Assembly: GCA_044220875.1 (NCBI GenBank)
Contig: JBGAQH010000003.1
Location: 124,001-188,000 of the forward strand
Direction of reading: 5' to 3'
Length of the DNA: 64,000 nucleotides
Source of the DNA: JAEUIT01 sp044220875
GTDB taxonomy: Bacteria > Planctomycetota > Phycisphaerae > Phycisphaerales > SM1A02
The position numbers and the translations under genes were made by a program. Below the pieces are notes generated by a model, which was given only the letters and a program-made list of their open reading frames with translations, did no database searches and was not told the origin of the DNA. Shown here one piece after another: positions 9,234-18,571 of the stretch. Positions within the stretch are counted from its first letter, which is position 1; every line of letters begins with the position of its first letter.

Positions 9234-10172
9234 TCAGCCGTGCCAGGCGCCGAGCAGGATCGCGAGGTCGCCCGCACCAACCTCCCCGTCGAAGTCGAAG
9301 TCCGCAACGCCTCCCGCCGAGCCCCACAGGCCGAGGAAGATCGCGAGATCGGTCGCGCCGACGCACAGGTCCCCGTCGACATCGCCAAGGACGATTGGAT
9401 CCGGGCATTGGGTGACGCCGTCGGCGATCGTTGCGGAGCCGACCAGCGTGCCGTCGTGTCCGTTGCCGGTGACGTCTTCGAGCGAGCCTCCCTCGAATCG
9501 GTACCACGCGACGAGCGACTCGCGGTCGGTGCAGGGGAGTGGACAGTCGAACGCCGCGAGAATCTCCTCGGAGCTCCGCACCGTCGACCAGATCCGTACC
9601 TCGTCGATGACGCCGTCGAATCGGCGCAGGCTGCCGTTGGAGAAGTTCGACGCGCCGAGCAGGACGTCCTGCGGGCCGTACGCGATGGCGCCGCCGGGAG
9701 ATGGCACGGTCGATTCGAGGATGCCGTTGACGTAGACGCGCATCCACGTGCCGTCGAAGGTCATCGCAGCGTGGACGCTCTGGCCGATGGTCACGAGCGT
9801 GGTCGAGAAGCCGTTGAAGTTGACACCCTTGTCGGTGCGCCCGACGGCGGTGATGCGCTTGCTGGTTGGTGACCAGCCGAGCATGTAGGAGGGAAGGACG
9901 AACGTGCTCCCGCCTTCGGTCGGCTTGTTCACGATCGCGCATCCCCACACGTCGCCTCCGCCGACTCCGGGTCCCATCGGTCGGAACCAGGCCTCGACGG
10001 TGAATGTCGTCGGCTCAAGCGTCGGGTCGTCGGCTATGCGGACGTAGCCCGCGGCCGCGACCGACTCGTTGGGCAATTCGATCGCCTGCGTATCGGCCAA
10101 CGCTGCCGCCCCGCCCGTCATGGCAACGAGCGTGATCGCGAGTGGGGTCGCACGCGGGCGTCTTCGAATCAT
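9234..10172 (-). CDS. Secreted LamG/concanavalin-like jelly-roll protein with dockerin-like tail
   Basis: 312 residues with a signal peptide ending near AALA (27). Residues 30-240 match a LamG/laminin G-like jelly roll: FTVEAWFRP near the start, MTFDGTWMRVYVNG, and FDGVIDEVRIWSTVRSSEEI are hallmark strands. A short cysteine pair and EDVTGNGHDGTLVG follow. The tail (about 262-312) has two dockerin-like loops, GDVDGDLCVGATDLAIFLG and DFDGEVGAGDLAILLGAW. LamG domains usually bind carbohydrate or protein ligands, but the ligand here is unknown. The gene is convergent with 8327 and codirectional with the two kelch genes upstream of it. Confidence 0.82.
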   Translation of the reverse strand: MIRRRPRATPLAITLVAMTGGAAALADTQAIELPNESVAAAGYVRIADDPTLEPTTFTVEAWFRPMGPGVGGGDVWGCAIVNKPTEGGSTFVLPSYMLGWSPTSKRITAVGRTDKGVNFNGFSTTLVTIGQSVHAAMTFDGTWMRVYVNGILESTVPSPGGAIAYGPQDVLLGASNFSNGSLRRFDGVIDEVRIWSTVRSSEEILAAFDCPLPCTDRESLVAWYRFEGGSLEDVTGNGHDGTLVGSATIADGVTQCPDPIVLGDVDGDLCVGATDLAIFLGLWGSAGGVADFDFDGEVGAGDLAILLGAWHG

Positions 10173-10208
10173 CGTGGTTCCGCTCTCGGGGATGTCCGAT
10201 CTGCCTGC

Positions 10209-11609
10209 TCAGCCCCAGGCGCCCAACAGGACGCCCAAGTCGGAAGCATCGACCATGCCGTCGCCGGTGAGGTCGATCGCGGCGTTCGTCGTGCCCCAGG
10301 CACCTAACAGTTGGGCCAGGTCGCTGCCGTTCACGTGGCCGTCGCCGTTGTAGTCGCCGGGGATCGCGACGTTCACCGTGACCTGGATGCCGTTGCCGGT
10401 GACGGTCGAGCAGGGATTGGTGACGGAGAAGGTGTAGCTTCCCGCGTCGTTGGCGCCGACGTTGGTGACGGTGAGCGTGGTCGCGGTGGCGCCGCTCACG
10501 GTGCTGCCGGTGCCGGTCGGGCCGTTGGTGAGGGCCGTGCCGTTCCTCTTCCACTGGTAGGTGAGCGGCGCGTCACCGGCGGGTGTGGCGCTGAGGGTGA
10601 GGGTCGCGCCGCCGGGGAGCGTCGTCGCGCTCGACTGACTCGTGACCGAGGGACAGACGCCGGTGTAGAGGCGCTCGACCGTCGCGGCGCCGGCGTTCGC
10701 GTAGCCCCCCATGACGTAGATGAACTTGTCCGTGCCCAGCGCCGCCGCGAAATCGGCACGGCCGATGTTGAGCGAGGGACCGGCGGCGAGCGTCTGCGTC
10801 GCGGGGTTCAGCACCCACACGTTCTTCGTATATCCCTGGTCGGTCGTGCCGCCGATGACGTAGATCTTCCCGTCGGCGCCGAGCACCGCGGTGGCGTCGG
10901 CGGTGCTGACGGGCAGGTAGGCGATGCCGACGCTCGTCCACGTGTCCGTCGCCACGTCATATCGCACCACGTCGGGGATGCGCCACGAGCCGAAGCTGGT
11001 CCAGCCGCCGAAGCCCCAAATTCGGCCCTGACCGTCGAAGCAGGTTGCCATTGAGGCCCGGGCGTACGGGAGGCCCGCGATGTTCTCCCACGTGTTCGTC
11101 GAGCCGTCGAAGCGGCTGCAGAGGGAGACGTTCATGCCGTATTCGCCCTCGCCGCCGCCGATCCGATAGATCCGATGGGAGCCGTCGACGGCGGAGCTGA
11201 GGTTGTTGTAGCGAATGACGTAGCCGTCGGGGAGCGTTTCGATGCTGCCGTCGGTGGGCAGATACGCCTTGGTCGGTCCGTTGTCGGCATCGGGAATGCT
11301 GTGCCCGCCGAACACGATGATCCGATTCTGGCTGTCGACGCCGCCCTCCTGATCGACGATCGGTCCCATGCCGGTAAGCGGCTCCACCTCGGTCCACGTT
11401 CCGTCCGCGTTCATGCGGAAGACCGAGCCGTCCTGGTCGCCTCCGTTGCGCCAGGGAGCGCCGCCGATGACGTGAACCGAGCCGTTCCAGACGGCGGCGA
11501 AGCACTCGGCCTTCCCGGCAGGAAGCGAGGGGCGGACCTGCCAGGTGCCGGCGGCGGAGGCCAGTTGAGAGGAAAGGAGGAGGGACGAAACGACCGTGAA
11601 GGCGCGCAT
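10209..11609 (-). CDS. Secreted kelch / Ig-like protein with dockerin-like tail (tandem paralogue 1)
   Basis: I use the ATG at 11609 (MRAFTVVSSLLLSS), which starts directly with a signal peptide cleaved near ASAAG; this gives 466 residues. Kelch blades occupy about 22-300 (VIGGAPWRNGGDQDGSV, IYVIGG, IYVMGG). An Ig-like domain (APLTYQWKRNG, NDAGSYTFSVTNPC) follows at about 305-395, and two dockerin-like loops end the protein. The last 155 residues are nearly identical to those of the next gene (11746), indicating recent duplication or gene conversion. Role at the cell surface is inferred. Confidence 0.85.
   Translation of the reverse strand: MRAFTVVSSLLLSSQLASAAGTWQVRPSLPAGKAECFAAVWNGSVHVIGGAPWRNGGDQDGSVFRMNADGTWTEVEPLTGMGPIVDQEGGVDSQNRIIVFGGHSIPDADNGPTKAYLPTDGSIETLPDGYVIRYNNLSSAVDGSHRIYRIGGGEGEYGMNVSLCSRFDGSTNTWENIAGLPYARASMATCFDGQGRIWGFGGWTSFGSWRIPDVVRYDVATDTWTSVGIAYLPVSTADATAVLGADGKIYVIGGTTDQGYTKNVWVLNPATQTLAAGPSLNIGRADFAAALGTDKFIYVMGGYANAGAATVERLYTGVCPSVTSQSSATTLPGGATLTLSATPAGDAPLTYQWKRNGTALTNGPTGTGSTVSGATATTLTVTNVGANDAGSYTFSVTNPCSTVTGNGIQVTVNVAIPGDYNGDGHVNGSDLAQLLGAWGTTNAAIDLTGDGMVDASDLGVLLGAWG
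10211..10679. repeat. 469-bp direct repeat, copy A (Ig-like plus dockerin-like module)
   Basis: This block aligns without any gap to 11748-12216, an offset of exactly 1537 bases, with about 30 mismatches counted by eye (about 93 percent identity). It encodes the C-terminal Ig-like and dockerin-like region of two neighbouring genes, whose kelch regions upstream are far more diverged. Confidence 0.9.
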
Positions 11610-11745
11610 GGGTGGCCCTAAGGAGCCAACCACACGCGGCGCTGATTCGGCGAAGCGTCCGAGTCAGCGGCATTTCCGCGCCGCGACGCCCGAGGACGGG
11701 TCGAGAACTTCCGGCGCGGGGCGCAGCGGGCGCTGACCTTCCGAC

Positions 11746-13200
11746 TCAGCCCCAGGCACCTAACAGGACGCCCAAGTCGGAGGCATCGACCATGCCGTCG
11801 CCGGTGAGGTCGATTGCGGCGTTGGCCGTGCCCCAGGCGCCCAACAGAATGGCCAAGTCGGCGGCATTCACGTGTGCGTCGCCGTTGTAGTCGCCGGGGA
11901 TCGCGACGTTCACCGTGACCTGGATGCCGTTGCCGGTGACGGTCGAGCAGGGATTGGTGACGGAGAAGGTGTAGCTCCCGGCGTCGTTGGCGCCGACGTT
12001 GGTGACGGTGAGGGTGGTCGCGGTGGCGCCGCTCACCGTGCTGCCGGTGCCGGTCGGGCCGTTGACGAGGGCCGTGCCGTTCCTCTTCCACTGGTAGGTG
12101 AGCGGCGCGTCGCCGGCGGGTGTGGCGTTGAGGGTGAGGGTCGCGCCGCCCGAGAGCGTCGTCGCATTCGACTGACTCGTGATCGAGGGACAGACGCCGG
12201 TGTAGAGGCGCTCGACGCTCTTTGTCGCATCGCCGACGGTCGAGTTGCCGCCGATGACGTAGATGAACTTGTCGTCGCCCAAGACGGCGACGAAGTCGTG
12301 GCGGGCGAGGTTCAGCGGCGGACCGGCGACCACGGGAACGGGGTTGACGCCGCCGGGGTTCGTGAGCACCCACACGTTCGCCGTCGAGTTCCCCGTCGCC
12401 GAACTGCCCGTCAGGCCGCCGATGACATAGATGTTCCCGTCAGCGCCGAGCACCGCCTTCGAGTTGCTGGTCTGCACCGGAAGGTAGCTGACGCCGACCG
12501 AATCCCAGGTGTTGGTCGCGATCGTGTAGCGGATCGTGTCGTAGAGCCGCGGCAGACCGAACGAGGTGTAGCCGCCGAAGCCCCAGATGTGTCCCTGACC
12601 GTCGTAGGTCGTGGCGACCGCGGCGCGGGTGAAGGGCAGGTAGGCCAACTGTTCCCAACTGTCGGTCGTGCCGGTGTAGCGGGCGACCTGTCCGTCGTTG
12701 AAGCCGCCGGCGCCGGGGCCGCCGCCCATGCGGTAGACGCGATTCAGGTTGTCGACCGCCGTCGCGATGTGGTCGTAGGCGAAGTTCGTCGGCGAGGCGA
12801 TCTCAACGCCCGTGCCGCCGGTCGGCGTGTAGGCCCGCGACGCGCCCCAGTCGCCGTTGGTCGAGTCGTGTCCGCCGAAGACGATGATGCGGTTGAGGTT
12901 GTCGACGCCGCCCGCCTGATCGACGATCGGTCCCATCCCGGTGAGCGGCGGCGCTTCCGTCCAGGCGCCGTTCTGGAGCTTGAAGACGGAGCCGTCGAGG
13001 TCGCCGCCGTTGCGCCACGGCGAACCGCCGACGACGTAGATCGCGCCGTTCCATTTCACGCCGAAGGTCAGTGCCTTCGAGACGGGGAGTGGCGTGGTGA
13101 CCTGCCACGTGCCGGCGGCAGAGGCGACGGAGGCGACGGAGGCGACGGAGGCGACGGAGGCGACGAGGAGCGACGACGCGAGAAGGAGGGACGGGCGCAT
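11746..13200 (-). CDS. Secreted kelch / Ig-like protein with dockerin-like tail (tandem paralogue 2)
   Basis: The start at 13200 gives MRPSLLLASSLLVAS, a signal peptide whose hydrophobic core contains five VAS repeats before the cleavage region SAAG; the protein is 484 residues. Kelch blades fill about 35-330, then an Ig-like domain, then two dockerin-like loops (GDYNGDAHVNAADLAILLG and DLTGDGMVDASDLGVLLG). It is the paralogue of 10209-11609 and shares the repeat block 11748-12216 with it. The reading frame is open further upstream to 13356, but that extension would bury the signal peptide. Confidence 0.85.
   Translation of the reverse strand: MRPSLLLASSLLVASVASVASVASVASAAGTWQVTTPLPVSKALTFGVKWNGAIYVVGGSPWRNGGDLDGSVFKLQNGAWTEAPPLTGMGPIVDQAGGVDNLNRIIVFGGHDSTNGDWGASRAYTPTGGTGVEIASPTNFAYDHIATAVDNLNRVYRMGGGPGAGGFNDGQVARYTGTTDSWEQLAYLPFTRAAVATTYDGQGHIWGFGGYTSFGLPRLYDTIRYTIATNTWDSVGVSYLPVQTSNSKAVLGADGNIYVIGGLTGSSATGNSTANVWVLTNPGGVNPVPVVAGPPLNLARHDFVAVLGDDKFIYVIGGNSTVGDATKSVERLYTGVCPSITSQSNATTLSGGATLTLNATPAGDAPLTYQWKRNGTALVNGPTGTGSTVSGATATTLTVTNVGANDAGSYTFSVTNPCSTVTGNGIQVTVNVAIPGDYNGDAHVNAADLAILLGAWGTANAAIDLTGDGMVDASDLGVLLGAWG
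11748..12216. repeat. 469-bp direct repeat, copy B
   Basis: Partner of 10211-10679. Several differences between copies are paired silent changes such as TTGGGC versus TTAGGT in the LLGAWG codons. This substitution creates or removes the GTTAG core of the dispersed motif described in the findings. Confidence 0.9.
13121..13165. repeat. Five perfect 9-bp tandem repeats in a signal-peptide coding region
   Basis: GAGGCGACG is repeated five times without error. Read on the minus strand it encodes five Val-Ala-Ser units in the hydrophobic core of the signal peptide of the gene at 11746. A unit of nine bases keeps the frame, so slippage would change signal-peptide length without a frameshift. Confidence 0.9.
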
Positions 13201-13399
13201 GATGCTCCAAAGTGCCTCGCGGTCGCCGGGTGATGCAGCGACGACTGCAAAAGACCCGCCCGGCAATCCCGGAGTCTCGCTCGCGAAATACCCGGTCCCT
13301 CTCGCCGTGGACAACAACGAACCGGGGCCCACCTTCGGGGGCCCCGATTCGGTCATGGTCCGGTCCGGTCACGGTGGATTTCGAACGCTCAGCGTCGGA

Positions 13400-16348
13400 T
13401 CAGAAGTCGGCCAACCCGCCGCGGGTGCCGGCCCGCTCAAGCAGCGTGACGATGCGGTCGCGCTCGGGGATCGAGCTCTTCTTCATCGCGTCGATGAGCC
13501 GGTGGTTCTCGAGGTCCTTCTCGAGGTACCGGCGCGAGGTCTCGGCGATCGCCGAGGCGTCCATCGATGCGAAGAAGTCGACGCCCTCGCGATAGACGAT
13601 GTTCGCCGCGAGCCGCTTGGCCATGAGCCAGTTGAGGTACGCCTCGGGGATCGCCTTCCAGATGCGGTCGCCCGCGTACTTCGTCAGCGTCGCGGGAAGG
13701 TGCTCGATGACGAGGGCCTTCGCGATCTCGCGACTCGAGGCCGGCCACTTCGGCAGGGCCTCGGCGATGGCCACGGCCGCGCCGTTCATCACCTTCGAGA
13801 GCTGCGTCGAAATCTCGGGCAGCGCAATGTCCGGTCGGCGGCGGCTCTCGGACATCAGGAGCATCGCCTCCTGACGGGCGAGCGTGCGGAGCCGCTCGAG
13901 GACATCCTTCACGTAGGCGTCCTTGATCTTCAGGAACTCCTCCTCGGAGAGCACCATGCAGGCGTCGATCTCGAAGCTCGAGCAGATGACGCCGCACTTG
14001 TTCGCCGAGCTGTCCTTGATGATGAGGCAGCCCTCGCCGCAGAGATGCTTGCGGGCCTCGGCGGTGAGGAAGAGGTTGGCGCCCTCGACGATGATCGGGC
14101 TCGACGGCTTGCCGTCGGCGCCGAGATACTCGCGCCAGTTGCCCTCGTGGATCGTCGCCGGCCGGCCGCCGCCCGGCACGAACGCGTCGCTGACGATGCG
14201 GTTGTGCAGGGTGTTGCGGAGGCGAGCGCCGTCCGGTTCCTCGACGGTGACGATCCGTCCGTTCTTGCCGAGCTTCTTGCGGTCGAAGCTGCCGATCGGC
14301 AGGGCCTCGCTGAAGAGCCGCAGCAGTTCCTTGTGGTCGAGTCCGTCGGGATCCTCACCGACGCCCGAGCCGTCGGCGATGCCGACGATCTTCGCGTTCG
14401 CACCGTAGTCGCGGTTGAGGATCTTGATCATGTTGCCGGCGACGTCGCCGTCGGGGCCGCCGGTGATCTTCACCGTGAAGGACTGCTTCTTCGGATCGAT
14501 GCCGCGGGCCAGGAGCGCGACCTCGAGGAAGACGTTCACGCCTTCGCTCGTCACGCCGTAGACCTTGTGGTTGATGCCGGCGGCGGGCTTGCTCGACATG
14601 AACGCGGTCGGCATGCCGTACTTGCGGCGCTTCGCCCGGGCGACGATCCACTCGATGTGGTCAGGGGTGATGTTTTCGTCCGGCCCGAGGTAGATGAACT
14701 CGGGCTTGCCGAAGCGGTCGACCACGAAGGACTTCGTCGTCGGCTCGGGCGTGATGAGGTCGAGCATGCAGTCGACGAAGGCCTTCACGCAGCGGGTGAT
14801 GTCCTCGCCGGGGCGGACGAGGATTGCGCACTTCGAGCCGCCCTCGGGAATGTCCTTGTTCTTCTGCTGCTGGGCCCACGAGAGACCATAGACCTCGTCG
14901 AAGAGCCGCTCGGCCTCGCGCGACCACTGGGCCGGCGTGGTCGGACGGATGACGCGGAGACCGCCGCGGGCGATGTCCTGGAAGCGGTTGTGGAATCCGT
15001 CGAAGCCGCGGCCGTGGACGAAGAAGGTGCCGTAGGGATTCTCCGGGCGCTTCTCGTTCTTGAGGAACTGCGGGTTGATGCGGACCGCGAATCCGCAGCG
15101 GTCGGGCAGGAAGAAGTTGGTGCGGTAGGTGTGCTCGACGCCGCGGAGCATGGTGTGCAGGATCGTCCGGTTCGGATCGGTCGGCACCTTGGCCTCGATG
15201 TCGGCGTGGAGGCCCGCGGCGCGGGTGGCGAAGGTCGTGTCGTCGATCGCCTTGGTCGGATCGAAGCGGGCGATGAAGAGATCGACGATCGCCAGCGCCG
15301 ACGGAAGGCTCTCCTCGACCGCGGCGTGGATGCGGTCGTGCGTGTAGGCGAAGGGATTGCTTGGGCAGAGCACCTGATGCGAGAGGTGAGCGAGACCCAT
15401 GATCGCCTCGGCCCGGGCCACGTCGAGTCCGACATGGCGCTCGGCGAGCTGGAGGTCATGTTCCTCCACCCACTTCAGCCGCTGGAGGTCCTTGCTGACC
15501 TTGCGCCAGAAGTCGCCCTTGGGATCGATCGCCGTTCCCTCGGGGCTCTGGATGACGAAGCCCAGGAGCGAGACGCTTCCGTAGGGCGGATCCTTGATGA
15601 CGTCGAGGTACGCGCGGTTGATCGAGATGCGGTGGCCGCCGAGGATCCGGGCGACGCGCTCCAGCATCGTTCGGGTTCGCGCGTTCGAGAAGGCGAAGGT
15701 CACGCGGCTCACGGTGGGATCGGACTCGGGCTCGAGCTCGATCACGGCGCCGTCGCTCCCGGAGACCTTGCGGAACATTGCGTTGTGCTTGCAGATGCGG
15801 AGCGGCGTCAGCGTCAGCGTGTAGTCCTGCGTGCAGTTCCGGAAGAAGGCCTCGATGTCGGCCTTGGACCAGTCGGCGGCGTTGTTCGCGGCGTAGGCGA
15901 CGGTCGCCTTCACCTTCTCCGCCTGCCGCGGATCGTTGGCGTCGAAGGGAAGCTGCTCGCCGAACTCGAAGGTGTCGAGCACAAGCTGCCCGTCGCGCGA
16001 GGAGTGGATCTTCGCGGCCCGGAGCGAGAGGTCGAAGGGAAGGCTCCCCACGAGCTCCGCCAGCACCCCCGGCCGGTTGCCCGGCCGGAGCATGGTCCAC
16101 TGGCGGTTGTCCTCGCTTCGCAGGGTCATCTCCAGCGGACGGTTGCTCGCCTTGGCGGCGATGATCGCCCGGAGATGGCTCAACTGCGATGCCTTGTCCG
16201 TGTCCTGAAAGTACATCGGGGGCATGTTCGCGAGGAACCACGGCACGACCGACTCCGCGGTGTCGCGGAAGGTGTGGGTGAGCTCGTCAAGAAGCGGGGA
16301 GACGTCAGCCTTGGAGGCACCGGTTGAGGGGGCAGGCGTGGAGCGCAT
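13400..16348 (-). CDS. NAD-dependent glutamate dehydrogenase, large (about 110 kDa) type
   Basis: 982 residues from the ATG at 16348 (MRSTPAPST); an ATG 36 bases upstream is possible. The N-terminal 400 residues include ACT-like regulatory segments. The catalytic half contains the glutamate dehydrogenase core: the substrate-lysine segment PEGGSKCAILVRPG, DRFGKPEFIYLGPDENITP, GINHKVYGVTSEGV, a dinucleotide-binding stretch (KITGGPDGDVAGN) and PIIVEGANLFLT. It oxidatively deaminates glutamate to 2-oxoglutarate, linking amino-acid catabolism with the TCA cycle. The gene stands alone, divergent from ribF. Length and motifs exclude the small hexameric GdhA type. Confidence 0.88.
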   Translation of the reverse strand: MRSTPAPSTGASKADVSPLLDELTHTFRDTAESVVPWFLANMPPMYFQDTDKASQLSHLRAIIAAKASNRPLEMTLRSEDNRQWTMLRPGNRPGVLAELVGSLPFDLSLRAAKIHSSRDGQLVLDTFEFGEQLPFDANDPRQAEKVKATVAYAANNAADWSKADIEAFFRNCTQDYTLTLTPLRICKHNAMFRKVSGSDGAVIELEPESDPTVSRVTFAFSNARTRTMLERVARILGGHRISINRAYLDVIKDPPYGSVSLLGFVIQSPEGTAIDPKGDFWRKVSKDLQRLKWVEEHDLQLAERHVGLDVARAEAIMGLAHLSHQVLCPSNPFAYTHDRIHAAVEESLPSALAIVDLFIARFDPTKAIDDTTFATRAAGLHADIEAKVPTDPNRTILHTMLRGVEHTYRTNFFLPDRCGFAVRINPQFLKNEKRPENPYGTFFVHGRGFDGFHNRFQDIARGGLRVIRPTTPAQWSREAERLFDEVYGLSWAQQQKNKDIPEGGSKCAILVRPGEDITRCVKAFVDCMLDLITPEPTTKSFVVDRFGKPEFIYLGPDENITPDHIEWIVARAKRRKYGMPTAFMSSKPAAGINHKVYGVTSEGVNVFLEVALLARGIDPKKQSFTVKITGGPDGDVAGNMIKILNRDYGANAKIVGIADGSGVGEDPDGLDHKELLRLFSEALPIGSFDRKKLGKNGRIVTVEEPDGARLRNTLHNRIVSDAFVPGGGRPATIHEGNWREYLGADGKPSSPIIVEGANLFLTAEARKHLCGEGCLIIKDSSANKCGVICSSFEIDACMVLSEEEFLKIKDAYVKDVLERLRTLARQEAMLLMSESRRRPDIALPEISTQLSKVMNGAAVAIAEALPKWPASSREIAKALVIEHLPATLTKYAGDRIWKAIPEAYLNWLMAKRLAANIVYREGVDFFASMDASAIAETSRRYLEKDLENHRLIDAMKKSSIPERDRIVTLLERAGTRGGLADF

Positions 16349-16520
16349 CCCGTATACATACCCGTTTGGAGGGGCTGGCGGCAAGCGGTTCGGCGCGCGG
16401 AGGACGATCTCGCCGGACTCCTCGCCGCGCGACCCGCCCGGAATCCACCGGCAACGCCGGTGGCCGATTCCGGAAGATCCCTCCTTTTCGCTCCGACCTT
16501 CCTTCCCGAGTGGCTCCCGA

Positions 16521-17456
16521 ATGGCTCCCCGAATGGCGACGCTCGCGATCTCGATCGGGAACTTCGATGGCGTCCACCGCGGGCATCAGAAGCTGATCGC
16601 CGTGGCGCGGCGCGCGGTGGGCGATCGCGGAAGGGTGGTTGCGGTCACGTTCGAGCCGCATCCCGCGTCGCGCTTGCGACCGGAGGCGGTGCCGCCGCGC
16701 CTCACGCTCGCACCGGAGCGCGAGCGGCTGCTTCGCGCCGCCGGCGTCGATGAGGTGATGGCCCTCGATCCGACTCCCGAACTTCTCGCGCTCGAGCCGG
16801 CCGCATTCATCGACGAGCTTCGGGCCCGCGTGCCGTTCACGGACATCGTCGAGGGGGACGACTTCCGCTTCGGCAAGGGGCGCACCGGCTCGATCGCGAC
16901 GCTTCGCGAGCTCGGGGCGGCCCGCGGCTTCGCCACGCACCTGATCTCGCCGGTCGACGTGGTGCTCACCGACCACACCGTCGTGCGTGCCAGCTCGTCG
17001 ATCGCGCGGTGGCTCCTCGTGATGGGCAGGGTGCGCGACGCGAGCGTCGTCTTCGGAGCGCCCTACGAGCTGGTCGGCGTGACCGTTCCGGGGGATCGGC
17101 GCGGACGGACGATCGGCTTTCCGACGCTCAACGTCGGCCCCACCGAACAGCTTCTGCCGATGGACGGGGTCTATGGCGGTTTCGCGATCCTGCCCGACGG
17201 CCGTCGGGAGATCGCGGCCATCTCGGTCGGCACGAAGCCGACCTTCGGCACCTCCGCCCGGACCTGCGAGGCCCACCTGCCCGACGTGCGCCTGCCGATG
17301 GACTGGTACGGCGCGGCGCTGCGCCTTTCCTTCGTCACCTGGATCCGCGAGCAGCGGAGCTTCGGCTCGCTCGACGCGCTCCTCGAGCGGATCCGCGCCG
17401 ACATCGGCGAGATCCGCACCCGACTCGGCCCCGTCACGGCAGGAGCGACCGCATGA
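16521..17456 (+). CDS. ribF: Bifunctional riboflavin kinase / FAD synthetase
   Basis: 311 residues from the ATG at 16521; a second in-frame ATG lies at 16533, and neither has a clear ribosome site. The N-terminal FAD synthetase domain shows SIGNFDGVHRGHQ (the HxGH-type nucleotidyl-transfer motif), FEPHP and VEGDDFRFGKGRTG. The C-terminal flavokinase domain has GDRRGRTIGFPTLNV and DGVYGGFA. It converts riboflavin to FMN and then FAD. Its stop overlaps the next start as ATGA (17453-17456), so translation of the DHH phosphoesterase is probably coupled. Confidence 0.92.
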   Translation: MAPRMATLAISIGNFDGVHRGHQKLIAVARRAVGDRGRVVAVTFEPHPASRLRPEAVPPRLTLAPERERLLRAAGVDEVMALDPTPELLALEPAAFIDELRARVPFTDIVEGDDFRFGKGRTGSIATLRELGAARGFATHLISPVDVVLTDHTVVRASSSIARWLLVMGRVRDASVVFGAPYELVGVTVPGDRRGRTIGFPTLNVGPTEQLLPMDGVYGGFAILPDGRREIAAISVGTKPTFGTSARTCEAHLPDVRLPMDWYGAALRLSFVTWIREQRSFGSLDALLERIRADIGEIRTRLGPVTAGATA

Positions 17457-18494
17457 GCGACTTTGCGTACGAATCGAACGCCACGGTCGAGCGCCTCGCG
17501 GCGCGGGTCCGCGCCGCCCGAGCCCGACGGCGATGCGCTGGGCTCGGTGCTCGCGGTGGTGCGGGCCGCCGCCGCGATCGGCGTGCGCGCCGAGGGATGG
17601 ATCGTCGGGCCCTTCGAGCCGAACCTGCTTTCCCTCGCGTCGCCGACGCCGCTGACGCTCGTCGATCACAAGGCGCCGACGCTGCCCGCCGACGACTACG
17701 ACCTCGTGGTCATCGTCGACACCGGGGCCTGGTCGCAGCTCGAGTCGCTGGCGCCGTGGCTTCGCCCCCGCGTCGATCGCGCGATCGGCATCGACCATCA
17801 TGCCCGCGGCGACCTCGTCGCCGCCGAACGGGTGATCGACGTCGCGTGCGGTTCGGCCAGCATGATCGTCGCCCGGCTCGTGCGTGCCCTCGGCGTGGGA
17901 TTCGAGAGCGGCGGCGCGGTCGAGGGAGGCGCACGTGGGCGAGGCAGCGTCGCCGAGGCGATCTTCCTCGGCTTGGCGACCGACACGGGCTGGTTCCGGT
18001 TCCAGAACGCCCGGCCCGCGGAATTCGCGCTGGCCTCCGAGCTGCTCGCGTCGGGCGTGGACAAGGACCGGCTCATCGAGATCACCGAGAACAGCCATCG
18101 GCCGCAGCGCCTCGCGATCGAGGGTCGGGCCCTGGCGAAGGTCCGGTTCATCCCCGCAGCGGGGGAGGGCGACGGCGCGAGCGTGGTCGCCGTCACGTCG
18201 CTCTCGATGGCCGACTTCGCCGAGACCGGCGCCACGCTCGAGGAGACGTCGGGCGTCGTCAACATGCCGATGGCCGTCGGCGCGGTGCGGGCGGCGGCGC
18301 TGCTGATCGAGGCGGAGCCGGGACTCGTCAAGATCTCCTTCCGCTCGAAGCCGGCGTCGGAGGGGCGGCGCTTCTTCGACGTCAACCGGATCGCGGCCCG
18401 CTTCGGCGGCGGGGGCCACGTCCACGCCGCGGGGGCCAGGATTCGCGGGACGCTCGCCGAGGCGGAGCGGGCGGTGCTTGAGGCGATCCGCTGA
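17453..18494 (+). CDS. DHH-family phosphoesterase (NrnA-like) with apparent frameshift near its start
   Basis: The expected start is the ATG at 17453, which overlaps the ribF stop and gives MSDFAYESNATVERLAARVRAA, a normal NrnA-like first helix. The rest of the protein (PDGDALGSVLAVV, AIGIDHHARGD, and the DHHA1 motif GGGGHVHAAGARI) lies one frame over and runs to 18494. Joining them requires a shift at about 17515-17530, where the sequence reads GCCGCCCGAGCCCGACGG. About eight residues before PDGDALGS also seem lost, including the usual metal-binding histidine of motif I. Family role: degradation of short oligoribonucleotides or pAp. Either an assembly error or a decayed gene. If frame 0 is used alone it could start at 17463. 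Confidence 0.72.
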
Positions 18495-18502
18495 CCCGCA
18501 CG

Positions 18503-18534
18503 AAAAACCCCCGCGCCGTCGGGCGGCGCGGGGG
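18503..18534 (-). terminator. Rho-independent terminator of the basic wHTH-like gene
   Basis: CCCCCGCGCC (18508-18517) pairs with GGCGCGGGGG (18525-18534) around a 7-base loop. On the minus strand the stem is followed by TTTTT (18507 to 18503). It lies 37 bases after the minus-strand gene ending at 18572 and just beyond the plus-strand stop at 18494. Confidence 0.85.
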
Positions 18535-18571
18535 AAGCGGTGTCCTGCGTCGGATGCGGTGCGAGGCTCGC

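Noticed and set aside
13094..16327. A 1077-codon open frame on the plus strand opposite the glutamate dehydrogenase gene
   Set aside because: It is antisense to a gene with full family motifs, is Arg/Asp/Ala/Val-rich without any domain pattern, and arises because stops are rare in high-G+C sequence.
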